Part shown: positions 1 to 6,287 of the stretch, in pieces | Position numbering within the stretch: the first letter of the stretch is position 1 | How the letters are laid out: the number at the start of each line of letters is the position of its first letter | Assembly: GCA_900552525.1 (NCBI GenBank) | Contig: UNSK01000031.1 | Location: 1-22,897 of the forward strand | Origin: Candidatus Gastranaerophilales bacterium | Lineage (GTDB): Bacteria; Cyanobacteriota; Vampirovibrionia; Gastranaerophilales; Gastranaerophilaceae | Reading direction: 5' to 3' | DNA length: 22,897 nt | Notes under the pieces: generated by a model | Told to the model about the DNA's origin: nothing | Database searches by the model: none | What the model saw: only the letters and a program-made list of their open reading frames with translations | Made by a program: the position numbers and the translations under genes

Positions 1-415
1 GGCAAAATCCATATACTTTTTTAGCAGGATAATGTGCTCTTATCAACGCCGTCAGGTAATACAAATGATGGCATAAGATAATATCCGGATTTTCTTTTTC
101 TATTGCTTCATCCAGAACTTCAAGAAATGCAGCTTTAAATTGTCCGGCCATCTCTTCTGTCATATCCCGATATCTTGTACTGGTATAAGGCATCTCATCC
201 GACATTCCTACTACCGGATACGGAAGCTTTTCTGACGAAAAATATACCGGATATACCGTTACCCCTTCCGGCATATCCACCCGATCCTCTCTTGTGACGC
301 CCGCCACCACGGCCTGCGAAACACCCATCTTGGCCAGAGATCTCACCACCTCGGTCAGATAGACGCCGCTTCCCGTACTGCATGGCTTCTGCGCCGTGAC
401 ACTAAGCACTCTCAT
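1..415 (-). CDS. glycosyltransferase (GT4-like) N-terminal part, runs off the left edge
   Basis: The minus strand reads open from an ATG at 415-413 to the window edge, about 138 codons. The protein starts MRVLSVTAQKPCSTGSGVYL, the usual opening of a GT-B glycosyltransferase of the GT4 type: a first beta strand, then a glycine/serine-rich loop, then a helix (TEVVRSLAKMG). Further on, NPDIILCHHLYYLTALI resembles the strand and 'HxH' segment of the N-terminal acceptor domain. It begins 10 bases after the stop of the dihydrofolate reductase gene, so the two are probably co-transcribed. The catalytic C-terminal half is outside the window, so the sugar and acceptor cannot be named. Its G+C content is clearly higher than that of everything right of about 795, and it likely belongs to a different organism. 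Confidence 0.75.
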   Translation of the reverse strand, partial: MRVLSVTAQKPCSTGSGVYLTEVVRSLAKMGVSQAVVAGVTREDRVDMPEGVTVYPVYFSSEKLPYPVVGMSDEMPYTSTRYRDMTEEMAGQFKAAFLEVLDEAIEKENPDIILCHHLYYLTALIRAHYPAKKVYGFC

Positions 416-425
416 TTTCGATCTG

Positions 426-794
426 TTATCTCCTCTCGTAGATTGTAAACACATATTCCAGATCAAAATAAGTCTGTTCGTCACTGATCTTCGTCATCTC
501 CCACTCCGGATCCTCATCCAGATTCGGGAAATATGTATCTGCATCATATGCATGGTCTATTTTTGTAATATATGCTTTTGTACAATACGGAAGCAGCTGG
601 CGGTAAATACTCTCTCCACCGATCACAAATATATCTTCCGAATCATATTTTTTCAGTTCATCCACCATCTCTTCTATGGTATGTACAATAACTGTATCTT
701 TTACTTTATAGTTCTTGTCTGTTGTAAGTACTACATTCACACGATTCTTAAGCGGCTGTCCGCCCGGAAAGCTTTCCAGTGTCTTTCTTCCCAA
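426..794 (-). CDS. folA: dihydrofolate reductase, N-terminally truncated
   Basis: DHFR reduces dihydrofolate to tetrahydrofolate with NADPH. The visible part begins in the conserved GRKTLESFPGGQPLKNR segment (NADPH-binding loop and helix), continues through NVVLTTD, and contains the FVIGGESIYRQLLPYC motif (GGxxxY, cofactor site) and the C-terminal strand pair TYFDLEYVFTIYERR. A full bacterial DHFR has about 160 residues; here only about 122 remain. The substrate-binding N-terminus, with the catalytic acidic residue, is missing because the frame runs into the phosphorylase-like gene at about 794. The nominal first codon TTG is the middle of a family motif, not a real start. The sequence type is that of clostridial (Lachnospiraceae-like) DHFRs. 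The truncation is probably a contig artefact, not a true pseudogene. Confidence 0.85.
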   Translation of the reverse strand: MGRKTLESFPGGQPLKNRVNVVLTTDKNYKVKDTVIVHTIEEMVDELKKYDSEDIFVIGGESIYRQLLPYCTKAYITKIDHAYDADTYFPNLDEDPEWEMTKISDEQTYFDLEYVFTIYERR

Positions 795-796
795 GG
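779..796. other. probable chimeric junction between two unrelated genomes
   Basis: Left of here the DNA is G+C richer and codes for DHFR; right of here it is AT-rich and codes for a phosphorylase-like protein. Both genes lie on the minus strand and both are broken at the same place, in different reading frames. The bases TTGGGAAGAAAGA (minus strand) suit both the phosphorylase (PWEER) and DHFR (GRK) contexts, so a short shared sequence may have caused a false overlap. A real recombination cannot be excluded from sequence alone. Confidence 0.7.
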
Positions 797-2200
797 CATA
801 TCATCATCAAGTTCAGGGTACTCAACAGTGTAGCCGTTAATGCCAGGGAATGTACCTTCAACAGTCCAACCGTCAAAAGTAGAAAGGTGAAGAGCTCCGT
901 TAGCATTAGCTGACATACCAGAAGTACCTGAAGCTTCAAACGGTCTTAACGGAGTATTTAACCATACATCAGTACCGCGTTTCAGCATACCTGATAGTTG
1001 TAATTCATAACCAGGAAGAACTACTACGTTCTTTAATGTGTGAGATCTGTTCAATAACTTGTTGAACATTTCTTTACCCATTACATCATCCGGATGGAAC
1101 TTACCAGCAAAGATGATTTGAACCTTATTTTCATCTAACAGTTTGTTAATTCTGTCTTTATCCATCAAAATCAACCATGCACGTTTGTAATCAGCAAATC
1201 TTCTTGCCCAGGTGATAGTTAATACATCAGGATTAAATCTCTTACCAGCAACGTTAGCAACGTATTTGAATAATTCTTCTTTCATTTCACGTTTAGCAGC
1301 AAGTAATTCGTCGAAAGATTTATCTCCGTTCATTCTCTTATCTTGCCAGTAGTGAAGGTTAACAGCATTGGTGATAGCTCTAATAGGGCATCTTCCGTCA
1401 ACCCATTCCCACATCTTGTTAGCAACAAGACCGTGAAGCTGAGATACAGCGTTAGCAATTCTTGACATTCTTAAAGCTGCAACTGTAAGAGAGAAGTTTT
1501 CTCCGCCTAATTGAAGAGCTCTTTCTCTAGAAGCACCGGCAAAGAACCCGCCTTCTAATAATGTATCAACCCAGTGAACTTCGTTACCGGCAGCAACAGG
1601 AGTGTGAGTTGTGAATACAGTTTTTCTTCTAACTTCATCAAGGTTGCCGTTGTATTGTCTAAGAAGTTCAAAAGCTGCAGGAAGTGCGTGACCTTCGTTC
1701 ATGTGGATTACATCAAAGTTGTAACCTGCTGCTTGAAGAACTCTAACACCTGCAATACCAAGAACTGTTTCCTGAGCAATTCTGATTCTTTCATTTCCAT
1801 CATAAAGCTTGTGAGAAATGCTCTTAGCCCAGTCGCTGTTACCGTCAATATCAGTTGTAAGAAGGTAAACAGGGCAAGTGCCAAATAATTCAGGGTCAAC
1901 TCTGAATGCTTTAACCTTAACTTTTTCTCCAAAAGTGTCAACTTCTACAGTGATACCTGTATCAACAAGGTAATCATAATATTTTCTGATGTAAGCTACT
2001 TCAACGTTGCCTGAATGGTCGATTCTTTGATCATAGTAACCATATGACCATAACATAGTTACACCTACCATAGGCATTTGCAAATAACCGGCAGATAACA
2101 TGTGTGAACCTGCCAAAAATCCTAAACCACCAGAATATGTCTTGAGTGATTGATCCATTGCTATTTCCATTGAGAAATAAGCTACGTTTGGTAATGTCAT
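785..2200 (-). CDS. alpha-glucan phosphorylase-like GT35/GT-B protein, C-terminally truncated
   Basis: The start chosen is the ATG at 2200, giving MTLPNVAYFSMEIAMDQSL; an upstream in-frame extension of 59 codons looks non-coding. Family landmarks are TYSGGLGFLAG (residues about 22-32), the central HMNEGHA, WARRFADYKRA, FAGKFHPDD, and EASGTSGM (about 422-429). These match short bacterial/archaeal alpha-glucan phosphorylases, which split glucose-1-phosphate from glucans in the cytoplasm. In active members the residue after GTSGM is the lysine that holds pyridoxal phosphate; here it is serine (about residue 430, GTSGMSANANG). So phosphorolysis is doubtful and another transferase or regulatory role is possible. 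The last part of the protein is lost at the junction near 790. It has its own promoter and is separated from the cupin gene upstream by a hairpin. Confidence 0.8.
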
Positions 2201-2254
2201 AATTTTTAAACCTTTTCTTTTGTGTACTACTAAAGGACTAATCGTCCATGCAAA

Positions 2255-2283
2255 TTTATACCAACAACATAACAGATAATCAA
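2255..2283 (-). promoter_or_regulatory. sigma70-type promoter of the phosphorylase-like gene
   Basis: On the minus strand TTGATT (2283-2278) is followed after 17 bases by TATAAA (2260-2255). This puts the start of transcription about 45-50 bases before the ATG at 2200, with an AAAAGG-type ribosome site about ten bases before the ATG. Confidence 0.5.
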
Positions 2284-2410
2284 TGATTTTATAAAATGTT
2301 AGGCGTCCGAAACTTTTGTTTTTCCGCTGAAACCCGCGATTTTCCATACGGTAAGAAATTGTAAAGAAATGTAACAAAATAATACTTTAGAATTAGTTCA
2401 ATATAATTAA

Positions 2411-2434
2411 ATGCGCGGAATAACTTCCGCGCAT
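2411..2434 (-). terminator. hairpin terminator downstream of the cupin gene
   Basis: A perfect 10-bp inverted repeat (ATGCGCGGAA and TTCCGCGCAT) with a 4-base loop lies 4 bases after the cupin stop codon. On the minus strand it is followed by TTTAATTATATT, a weak T-rich tail. It is by far the most G+C-rich stretch in this intergenic region. Confidence 0.7.
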
Positions 2435-2438
2435 AGTT

Positions 2439-2744
2439 TTATATCTTGATGAGTAAGAATTTAGAGTCTTTAAGGGCATGAACTTTATGTTCTTTGTCCT
2501 TTTTGAACATGAGAATTTCACCTTTGTCGAGTTTAAACTTTTCAGCATCAAAATGCAGCTCAATCTCGCCGTCAATTACGTAAACAGCTGCATCAGCAAT
2601 TGAAGTATGCGTGTCTATTATTTCTCCTTTTTTGATTGCAATTATGTTTAAACAGCTGTCGCCGTTTTCCATAAGTACCTGTCTGTCGAATTTGGTTTCA
2701 TCCAAATTAACAATATCTTTGGCTTTTAATACATTGTAGAACAT
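2439..2744 (-). CDS. small single-domain cupin protein
   Basis: The 101-residue product has the short beta-barrel pattern of a stand-alone cupin: an IDTHTS segment, then AAVYVIDGEIELHFD, then FKLDKGEILMFKKDKEHKVHAL. The G-D/E-hydrophobic turn and the late histidines are typical of cupin motif 2. It has no signal peptide and is probably cytoplasmic. The ATG is preceded by AAAGGAGA at good spacing. It is transcribed divergently from the DXS-family gene, with the MerR-type operator of that gene in the shared 172-base region, so both may answer to the same signal. Small cupins bind metals, sugars or small aromatics; the ligand cannot be told from the sequence. A histidine pair of the classical HxH kind is not evident, so metal binding is uncertain. 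Confidence 0.75.
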   Translation of the reverse strand: MFYNVLKAKDIVNLDETKFDRQVLMENGDSCLNIIAIKKGEIIDTHTSIADAAVYVIDGEIELHFDAEKFKLDKGEILMFKKDKEHKVHALKDSKFLLIKI

Positions 2745-2789
2745 ATAATCTCCTTTCTTTAGTTCATTAGAACAGATACAATAAATAAC

Positions 2790-2821
2790 GGCATTCCCAA
2801 CCGGGGTAAGGCCGGAATGGC
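2790..2821. other. G+C-rich imperfect stem-loop in the divergent intergenic region
   Basis: GGCATTCC (2790-2797) and GGAATGGC (2814-2821) can pair at 7 of 8 positions around a G+C-rich loop. The surrounding region is very AT-rich. On the minus strand it would lie in the leader of the cupin mRNA. I do not recognise a known riboswitch class in it. Confidence 0.35.
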
Positions 2822-2854
2822 TAGACGATATGTAGTGAGAATTTTTTTTAGTTT

Positions 2855-2889
2855 CCTCTTGACTGAGAGTAGGTCTAAGGTTGTAATAT
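2855..2889 (+). promoter_or_regulatory. MerR-type promoter/operator of the DXS-family gene
   Basis: TTGACT (2859-2864) and TAATAT (2884-2889) are 19 bases apart. This over-long spacer is the hallmark of promoters activated by MerR-family regulators bound between the two boxes. The spacer begins GAGAGT and is only partly palindromic. Bases 2855-2871 are identical over 17 positions to 16557-16573, upstream of the CMD-cupin-flavodoxin operon. An AAAGGAG ribosome site and ATG follow closely. Confidence 0.65.
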
Positions 2890-2916
2890 AATAATTATTA
2901 TAAGAAAGGAGCGAAA

Positions 2917-4686
2917 ATGGAAAAAACGTTAATGGTTTTGGATAAGATTAATACTCCGGAAGATTTGCGGGGGTTAAGTGCAGAGGAAATGAACCTGCTG
3001 TCTGCTGAGATAAGAGATTTAATATTGAAAAAGGTAAACACAACCGGAGGGCATCTGGGGCCGAATTTAGGCATGGTAGAGGCAACAATTGCACTTCACA
3101 GGGTGTTTAATTCTCCTGTTGATAAATTCGTATTTGATGTTTCTCACCAGTGTTATCCGCATAAAATTTTGACCGGAAGAAAAGAAGGATTTACAAATCC
3201 GGCAAAGTATCATACTTATACGGGGTATACTGCACCGGAAGAAAGTGCGCACGATTTATTTAAAGTAGGACATACTTCTACTTCTGTCAGTCTTGCCTGC
3301 GGATTAGCAAAGGCAAGGGATTTGATAGGCGGTAAGGAAAATGTTGTGGCAATTATTGGCGACGGGTCTTTAACCGGAGGTGAAGCTTTGGAAGGGCTTA
3401 ATAATGCTGCTGTTCTTGGCAGTAATATCATTATTGTTGTAAATGATAATGATATGTCTATTGCAGAAAATCACGGCGGCTTATATTCAAACCTTAAGCT
3501 TTTAAGAGATACAAAAGGGCAGGCAGAAAATAATTTCTTTAAAACACTCGGCTTTGACTATTATTATATAGATAACGGACACGATTTTAATGAATTAATA
3601 TCTGTATTTGACAGAGTAAAAGATGCTGACCATCCCGTATTGGTTCATATGCATACAATCAAGGGTAAAGGTTTGCATGAAGCAGAAGTTGACAAAGAAC
3701 ATTATCACTGGATTGTTCCGGGCGAACTTGACAAAAAGCCTGTTGCAGTGAATGCTATCCGTAAAGAAAGTTATGAAAGTATAACAGCTGATTATATTCT
3801 TGACAGAGCATCAAAGGACAGTTCAATTATCGCTATTTCTCCAGCAACTCCGGGGGTAAGCGGATTTACTCCAGAATTCAGAAAAAAACTGGGTAAAAAT
3901 TATGTTGATGTTGGTATCGCAGAAGAACACGCTGTGGCATTTGCTTCTGGGCTCGCTAAAGGCGGAGCAAAACCAATGCTTGCTGTAATGAGTTCTTTTA
4001 TACAAAGAACGTATGACCAGCTGTCTCAAGATTTGGCACTTAATAATGCACCTGCGACTATTCTTATTTTCTGGGGTGGTATTACAGGCATGGATGCAAC
4101 ACATCTTTCCAAGTATGATATTCCTTTGATTTGTAATATCCCTAATGTTGTATATCTTGCACCTGTGAATAAAGAAGAATATATTTCAATGATGGATTGG
4201 GCAAATTCTCAGAGCGCTCATTCGGTAGTAATTAGAGTCCCATTCACTCAAGTAATAAGTACAGGAGAAAAGGATACTACGGATTATTCAAAGATAAATA
4301 AGTATCAGGTTGTTGAAAGTGGTTCAGAAGTTGCAATTCTAGGGCTTGGTAATTTCTTCCATCTTGGTGTTAAGGTAAAAGATGCTCTAAAAGCAAATTT
4401 GGGCATTTCTGCAACCTTGATAAACCCTCACTTTATTTCCGGCGTTGATGAAGAACTTATGGAAAGCTTGAAGGCAAATCACAAGCTTGTTATCACACTT
4501 GAAGATGGAGCTCTTGAAGGCGGTTTTGGAGAAAAAATTGCTTCATATTTTGGTAACTCTGATATGAAGGTGTTGAATTTCGGCGCCAGAAAAGAGTTCA
4601 CTGACAGAGTTCCGCTTGAAGAATTATACCAGCGGTATCATTTAACTCCTGAACTTATTATAGATGATATAAAAAATTGTTTGTAA
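2917..4686 (+). CDS. 1-deoxy-D-xylulose-5-phosphate synthase-family protein (divergent paralog)
   Basis: This 589-residue thiamine-diphosphate enzyme has the DXS domain order. Visible are GGH (His46), DVSHQCYPHKILTGRK (74-89), the cofactor motif GDGSLTGG with Asn162 (148-162), NDNDMSIAEN (176-185), TIKGKGL (247-253), the pyrimidine-domain VGIAEEHAV with catalytic-type Glu336, and a transketolase C-domain. DXS condenses pyruvate and glyceraldehyde-3-phosphate for isoprenoid (MEP) and cofactor synthesis. It is shorter than usual DXS (about 620-640). The usual substrate-phosphate motif RYPRG is replaced by RVPFTQ (440-445), and the THHGxFD segment by THLSKYD (395-401). The substrate may therefore differ from that of true DXS. 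It has its own promoter and terminator, and a promoter of the MerR type suggests induction by stress rather than housekeeping expression. The family is certain; the exact reaction is not. Confidence 0.85.
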   Translation: MEKTLMVLDKINTPEDLRGLSAEEMNLLSAEIRDLILKKVNTTGGHLGPNLGMVEATIALHRVFNSPVDKFVFDVSHQCYPHKILTGRKEGFTNPAKYHTYTGYTAPEESAHDLFKVGHTSTSVSLACGLAKARDLIGGKENVVAIIGDGSLTGGEALEGLNNAAVLGSNIIIVVNDNDMSIAENHGGLYSNLKLLRDTKGQAENNFFKTLGFDYYYIDNGHDFNELISVFDRVKDADHPVLVHMHTIKGKGLHEAEVDKEHYHWIVPGELDKKPVAVNAIRKESYESITADYILDRASKDSSIIAISPATPGVSGFTPEFRKKLGKNYVDVGIAEEHAVAFASGLAKGGAKPMLAVMSSFIQRTYDQLSQDLALNNAPATILIFWGGITGMDATHLSKYDIPLICNIPNVVYLAPVNKEEYISMMDWANSQSAHSVVIRVPFTQVISTGEKDTTDYSKINKYQVVESGSEVAILGLGNFFHLGVKVKDALKANLGISATLINPHFISGVDEELMESLKANHKLVITLEDGALEGGFGEKIASYFGNSDMKVLNFGARKEFTDRVPLEELYQRYHLTPELIIDDIKNCL

Positions 4687-4705
4687 TTTAAAAACTGCAA
4701 ATTTC

Positions 4706-4743
4706 AAAGAGAGGTGTTGTTTATTACGGCACTTCTCTTTTTA
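4706..4743 (+). terminator. intrinsic terminator of the DXS-family gene
   Basis: AAAGAGAGGTG (4706-4716) pairs with CACTTCTCTTT (4730-4740) with one G-U pair, loop of 13 bases, followed by a run of T. It sits 20 bases after the stop codon and abuts the first palindromic site. Confidence 0.8.
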
Positions 4744-4770
4744 TATAACATTTTAAATAAAATGTTATAT
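4743..4770 (+). repeat. hix-like palindromic site 1 (core AA)
   Basis: Left arm TATAACATTTTA (4744-4755), 2-base core AA (4756-4757), right arm the exact reverse complement of the left (4758-4769). The 26-bp plan of two 12-bp arms around a non-self-complementary dinucleotide is that of sites used by Hin/Gin-type serine invertases. Its partner in inverted orientation is at 4853-4880. Confidence 0.75.
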
Positions 4771-4775
4771 GTTAA

Positions 4776-4804
4776 AAGATAGCACTAATAAGTTATTATG
4801 TAAA
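4776..4804 (-). promoter_or_regulatory. candidate leftward promoter inside the possible invertible segment 1
   Basis: On the minus strand TTTACA (4804-4799) and TATCTT (4781-4776) are 17 bases apart. As sequenced it points away from the FkbM gene, towards the 3' end of the DXS-family gene. If the segment between the two palindromes were flipped, it would point at the FkbM gene, with its start point about 55 bases before the ATG. AT-rich DNA gives such matches easily, so this is tentative. Confidence 0.35.
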
Positions 4805-4852
4805 TAAATTCTTTTATTTTTAATCCTGCCTATTGTTCAATAATGACAATAA

Positions 4853-4880
4853 CCATAACATTTTATTTAAAATGTTATGG
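4853..4880 (-). repeat. hix-like palindromic site 2 (core TT, inverted partner of site 1)
   Basis: Left arm CATAACATTTTA (4854-4865), core TT (4866-4867), right arm its reverse complement (4868-4879). The inner 24 bases (4855-4878) are the exact reverse complement of 4745-4768, so sites 1 and 2 form a 24-bp perfect inverted repeat. The distance from core to core is 110 bases. Confidence 0.75.
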
Positions 4881-4909
4881 CGTTTAAAAGTGAGTTTAAA
4901 GGAGCTATT

Positions 4910-6016
4910 ATGAACAGAGGTTTAACAAAATTTTTATCACTATTTATTTTTGACAAAGAGAAAAAACAAGCATTCAGAATAAAACATGATGCAATAGAAA
5001 GATTAAGACAAAGGTTAAGTAATGAGAGAGGAAGAATAAATGCATTAGAATATAATCTAGGTATGCTTGCTTTTAAAGTCCTTCCTCATATCAGCGTGGA
5101 TTATTTGCATGGGTTAAATGCAAATCAAGTTTCAAATTTGGAAGAACATAAACAAAATGTAGAGGCTTTAAAGGCTAATTTGGAAGAAGAAAGTTTATAT
5201 AATTTAAATAAAATTTTAAATACTATAGAAAAGATAAAGTACTCAAAGATTTTTTTGCCGGAAAATTTTTATACAGAAGAAGAGTTTCAAGCTTATAAGG
5301 CTCATGTTGATATGGAATATGAAATTCAAGATTATGATGAATATATACAGTACAAAAATTTTAAATTACCTAAGAGTCCTCGAGCTCATTTCTATAGCAA
5401 TGTGTTTGTGGACCAAAATGGGCTGCAAGTTTTAAAGACTCTTGAAAAAATGGAAGAGAACGCAGTTATTATTGATGGAGGCGGATATGTTCTAGATTCA
5501 GCTCTTATCTTTAGAGAGTTTTGTCCTCATAATAAAATAATCTCATTTGAACCTGTTAAAGATATTTACGCATTAGGCCAAAAAACTATTCAACTTAATA
5601 ACTTACATAATATTGTATATGAAAATATGGCTTTAGGTGATAGAAACAGTGAACAAGCCATCGAAGTACGAGAGTATGGGGGTAGTACTTTATGTACAAA
5701 CAAAGTTAACGGCGATGCTTCTACTCAACAATGTAAAACGGTTTGTCTAGATGATTATGTAAAAAAATATAATTTAAAAGTCGGATTAATAAAAACAGAT
5801 GTAGAAGGTTTTGAACAGCAACTTTTGGATGGTGCAATAAATACTATAAAAGAACAAAAACCTATACTTTTGATTAGTATTTATCATAACTATCATGATT
5901 TCTATAAAATAAAACCCTGGTTAGAAAGTTTAAACTTGGGGTATAAGTTTAACTTTTTTAAAGGTTGTGATGGACATCCTAGTGCAGAAATTTTATTAAT
6001 AGGGGAAGTTTATTAA
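4910..6016 (+). CDS. FkbM-family SAM-dependent methyltransferase
   Basis: The start chosen is ATG 4910, 5 bases after AAAGGAG (4898-4904). An in-frame ATG at 4877 lies in the palindrome and has no ribosome site. The 368-residue product has a helical, partly coiled-coil N-terminal half (about 1-160) of unknown role. A methyltransferase domain follows (about 185-368): motif I VIIDGGGYVLDSALIF, then IISFEPVKDIYALG, then LIKTDVEGFEQQLLDGA, the signature block of FkbM proteins. FkbM enzymes O-methylate sugars or secondary metabolites, often in polysaccharide clusters. It ends at a strong terminator and is flanked on both sides by inverted palindrome pairs. Expression may be switched by inversion of the upstream pair. 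The substrate cannot be told; the nearby glycan genes at 18-23 kb make a surface sugar plausible. Confidence 0.85.
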   Translation: MNRGLTKFLSLFIFDKEKKQAFRIKHDAIERLRQRLSNERGRINALEYNLGMLAFKVLPHISVDYLHGLNANQVSNLEEHKQNVEALKANLEEESLYNLNKILNTIEKIKYSKIFLPENFYTEEEFQAYKAHVDMEYEIQDYDEYIQYKNFKLPKSPRAHFYSNVFVDQNGLQVLKTLEKMEENAVIIDGGGYVLDSALIFREFCPHNKIISFEPVKDIYALGQKTIQLNNLHNIVYENMALGDRNSEQAIEVREYGGSTLCTNKVNGDASTQQCKTVCLDDYVKKYNLKVGLIKTDVEGFEQQLLDGAINTIKEQKPILLISIYHNYHDFYKIKPWLESLNLGYKFNFFKGCDGHPSAEILLIGEVY

Positions 6017-6038
6017 GGTATAAGATATAACAAAAGCT

Positions 6039-6073
6039 AGGTTGACTGTGCAGAAGTACGGCCAACCTTTTTT
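6039..6073 (+). terminator. intrinsic terminator of the FkbM gene
   Basis: AGGTTG at 6039 pairs with CAACCT ending at 6068. The stem continues with one mismatch and two G-U pairs to a 4-base loop (AGAA) and is followed by six T. It lies 22 bases after the stop codon. Confidence 0.8.
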
Positions 6074-6080
6074 ATCCGTA

Positions 6081-6108
6081 CCATAACATTTTCTGCAAAA
6101 TGTTATAT
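6081..6108 (+). repeat. hix-like palindromic site 3 (core TG)
   Basis: Left arm CATAACATTTTC (6082-6093), core TG (6094-6095), right arm CAAAATGTTATA (6096-6107). The outer ten bases of each arm pair perfectly and match those of sites 1 and 2, but the centre is different. The partner is at 6213-6240. Confidence 0.75.
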
Positions 6109-6118
6109 TATATTTGTA

Positions 6119-6147
6119 TTTACGGCATAATCTGATAAAACTTTAAT
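6119..6147 (+). promoter_or_regulatory. candidate rightward promoter inside the possible invertible segment 2
   Basis: TTTACG (6119-6124) and TTTAAT (6142-6147) are 17 bases apart and point towards the giant gene. The match is modest, and leftward candidates exist in the same segment, so which orientation would be ON cannot be decided. Confidence 0.25.
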
Positions 6148-6212
6148 TTTCCGCATCAAATTGTTACAAAAATTAATACTTTTTCTACCCCAAATGTCCA
6201 AAAACATTGAAG

Positions 6213-6240
6213 CCATAACATTTTGCAGAAAATGTTAGTT
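6213..6240 (-). repeat. hix-like palindromic site 4 (core CA, inverted partner of site 3)
   Basis: Left arm CATAACATTTTG (6214-6225), core CA (6226-6227), right arm GAAAATGTTAGT (6228-6239). Bases 6215-6237 are the exact reverse complement of 6084-6106 (23 bases). The right arm has one change from the other copies (TTAG for TTAT). Its end is 48 bases before the giant gene's ATG. Flanking ATTGAA (6206-6211) and TTCAAT (6239-6244) could lengthen the hairpin. Confidence 0.75.
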
Positions 6241-6287
6241 CAATAAAGAAAAGATGTAAGAAAAATTAGAACTAGAAAGGGCGTAAG

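Noticed and set aside
426..2200. A natural DHFR-phosphorylase fusion or operon
   Set aside because: The two proteins are in different frames and base composition changes at the join.
737..2377. A single 546-codon reading of the phosphorylase-like frame with a 59-residue N-terminal extension and a tail ending RADSRLRIV
   Set aside because: The extension contains the promoter and ribosome site and does not resemble the family; the tail is out-of-frame DHFR sequence past the junction.
2841..2849. Homopolymer T tract as a phase-variation slippage tract
   Set aside because: It is short, intergenic and imperfectly placed for promoter spacing; the MerR-type spacing explains the region better.
4743..4880. 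Copies of one MITE with terminal inverted repeats at 4743-4880 and 6081-6240
   Set aside because: The inner sequences of the two regions are unrelated, no target-site duplication is seen, and the core dinucleotides differ between the pairs.
6161..6180. TTGTTACAAAAATTAATACT as a promoter for the giant gene
   Set aside because: No acceptable -35 box lies at 16-18 bases before TAATAC.
4743..6240. A CRISPR array
   Set aside because: Only four palindromes in two inverted pairs, with a gene between them and spacers of different sizes; no direct-repeat periodicity.
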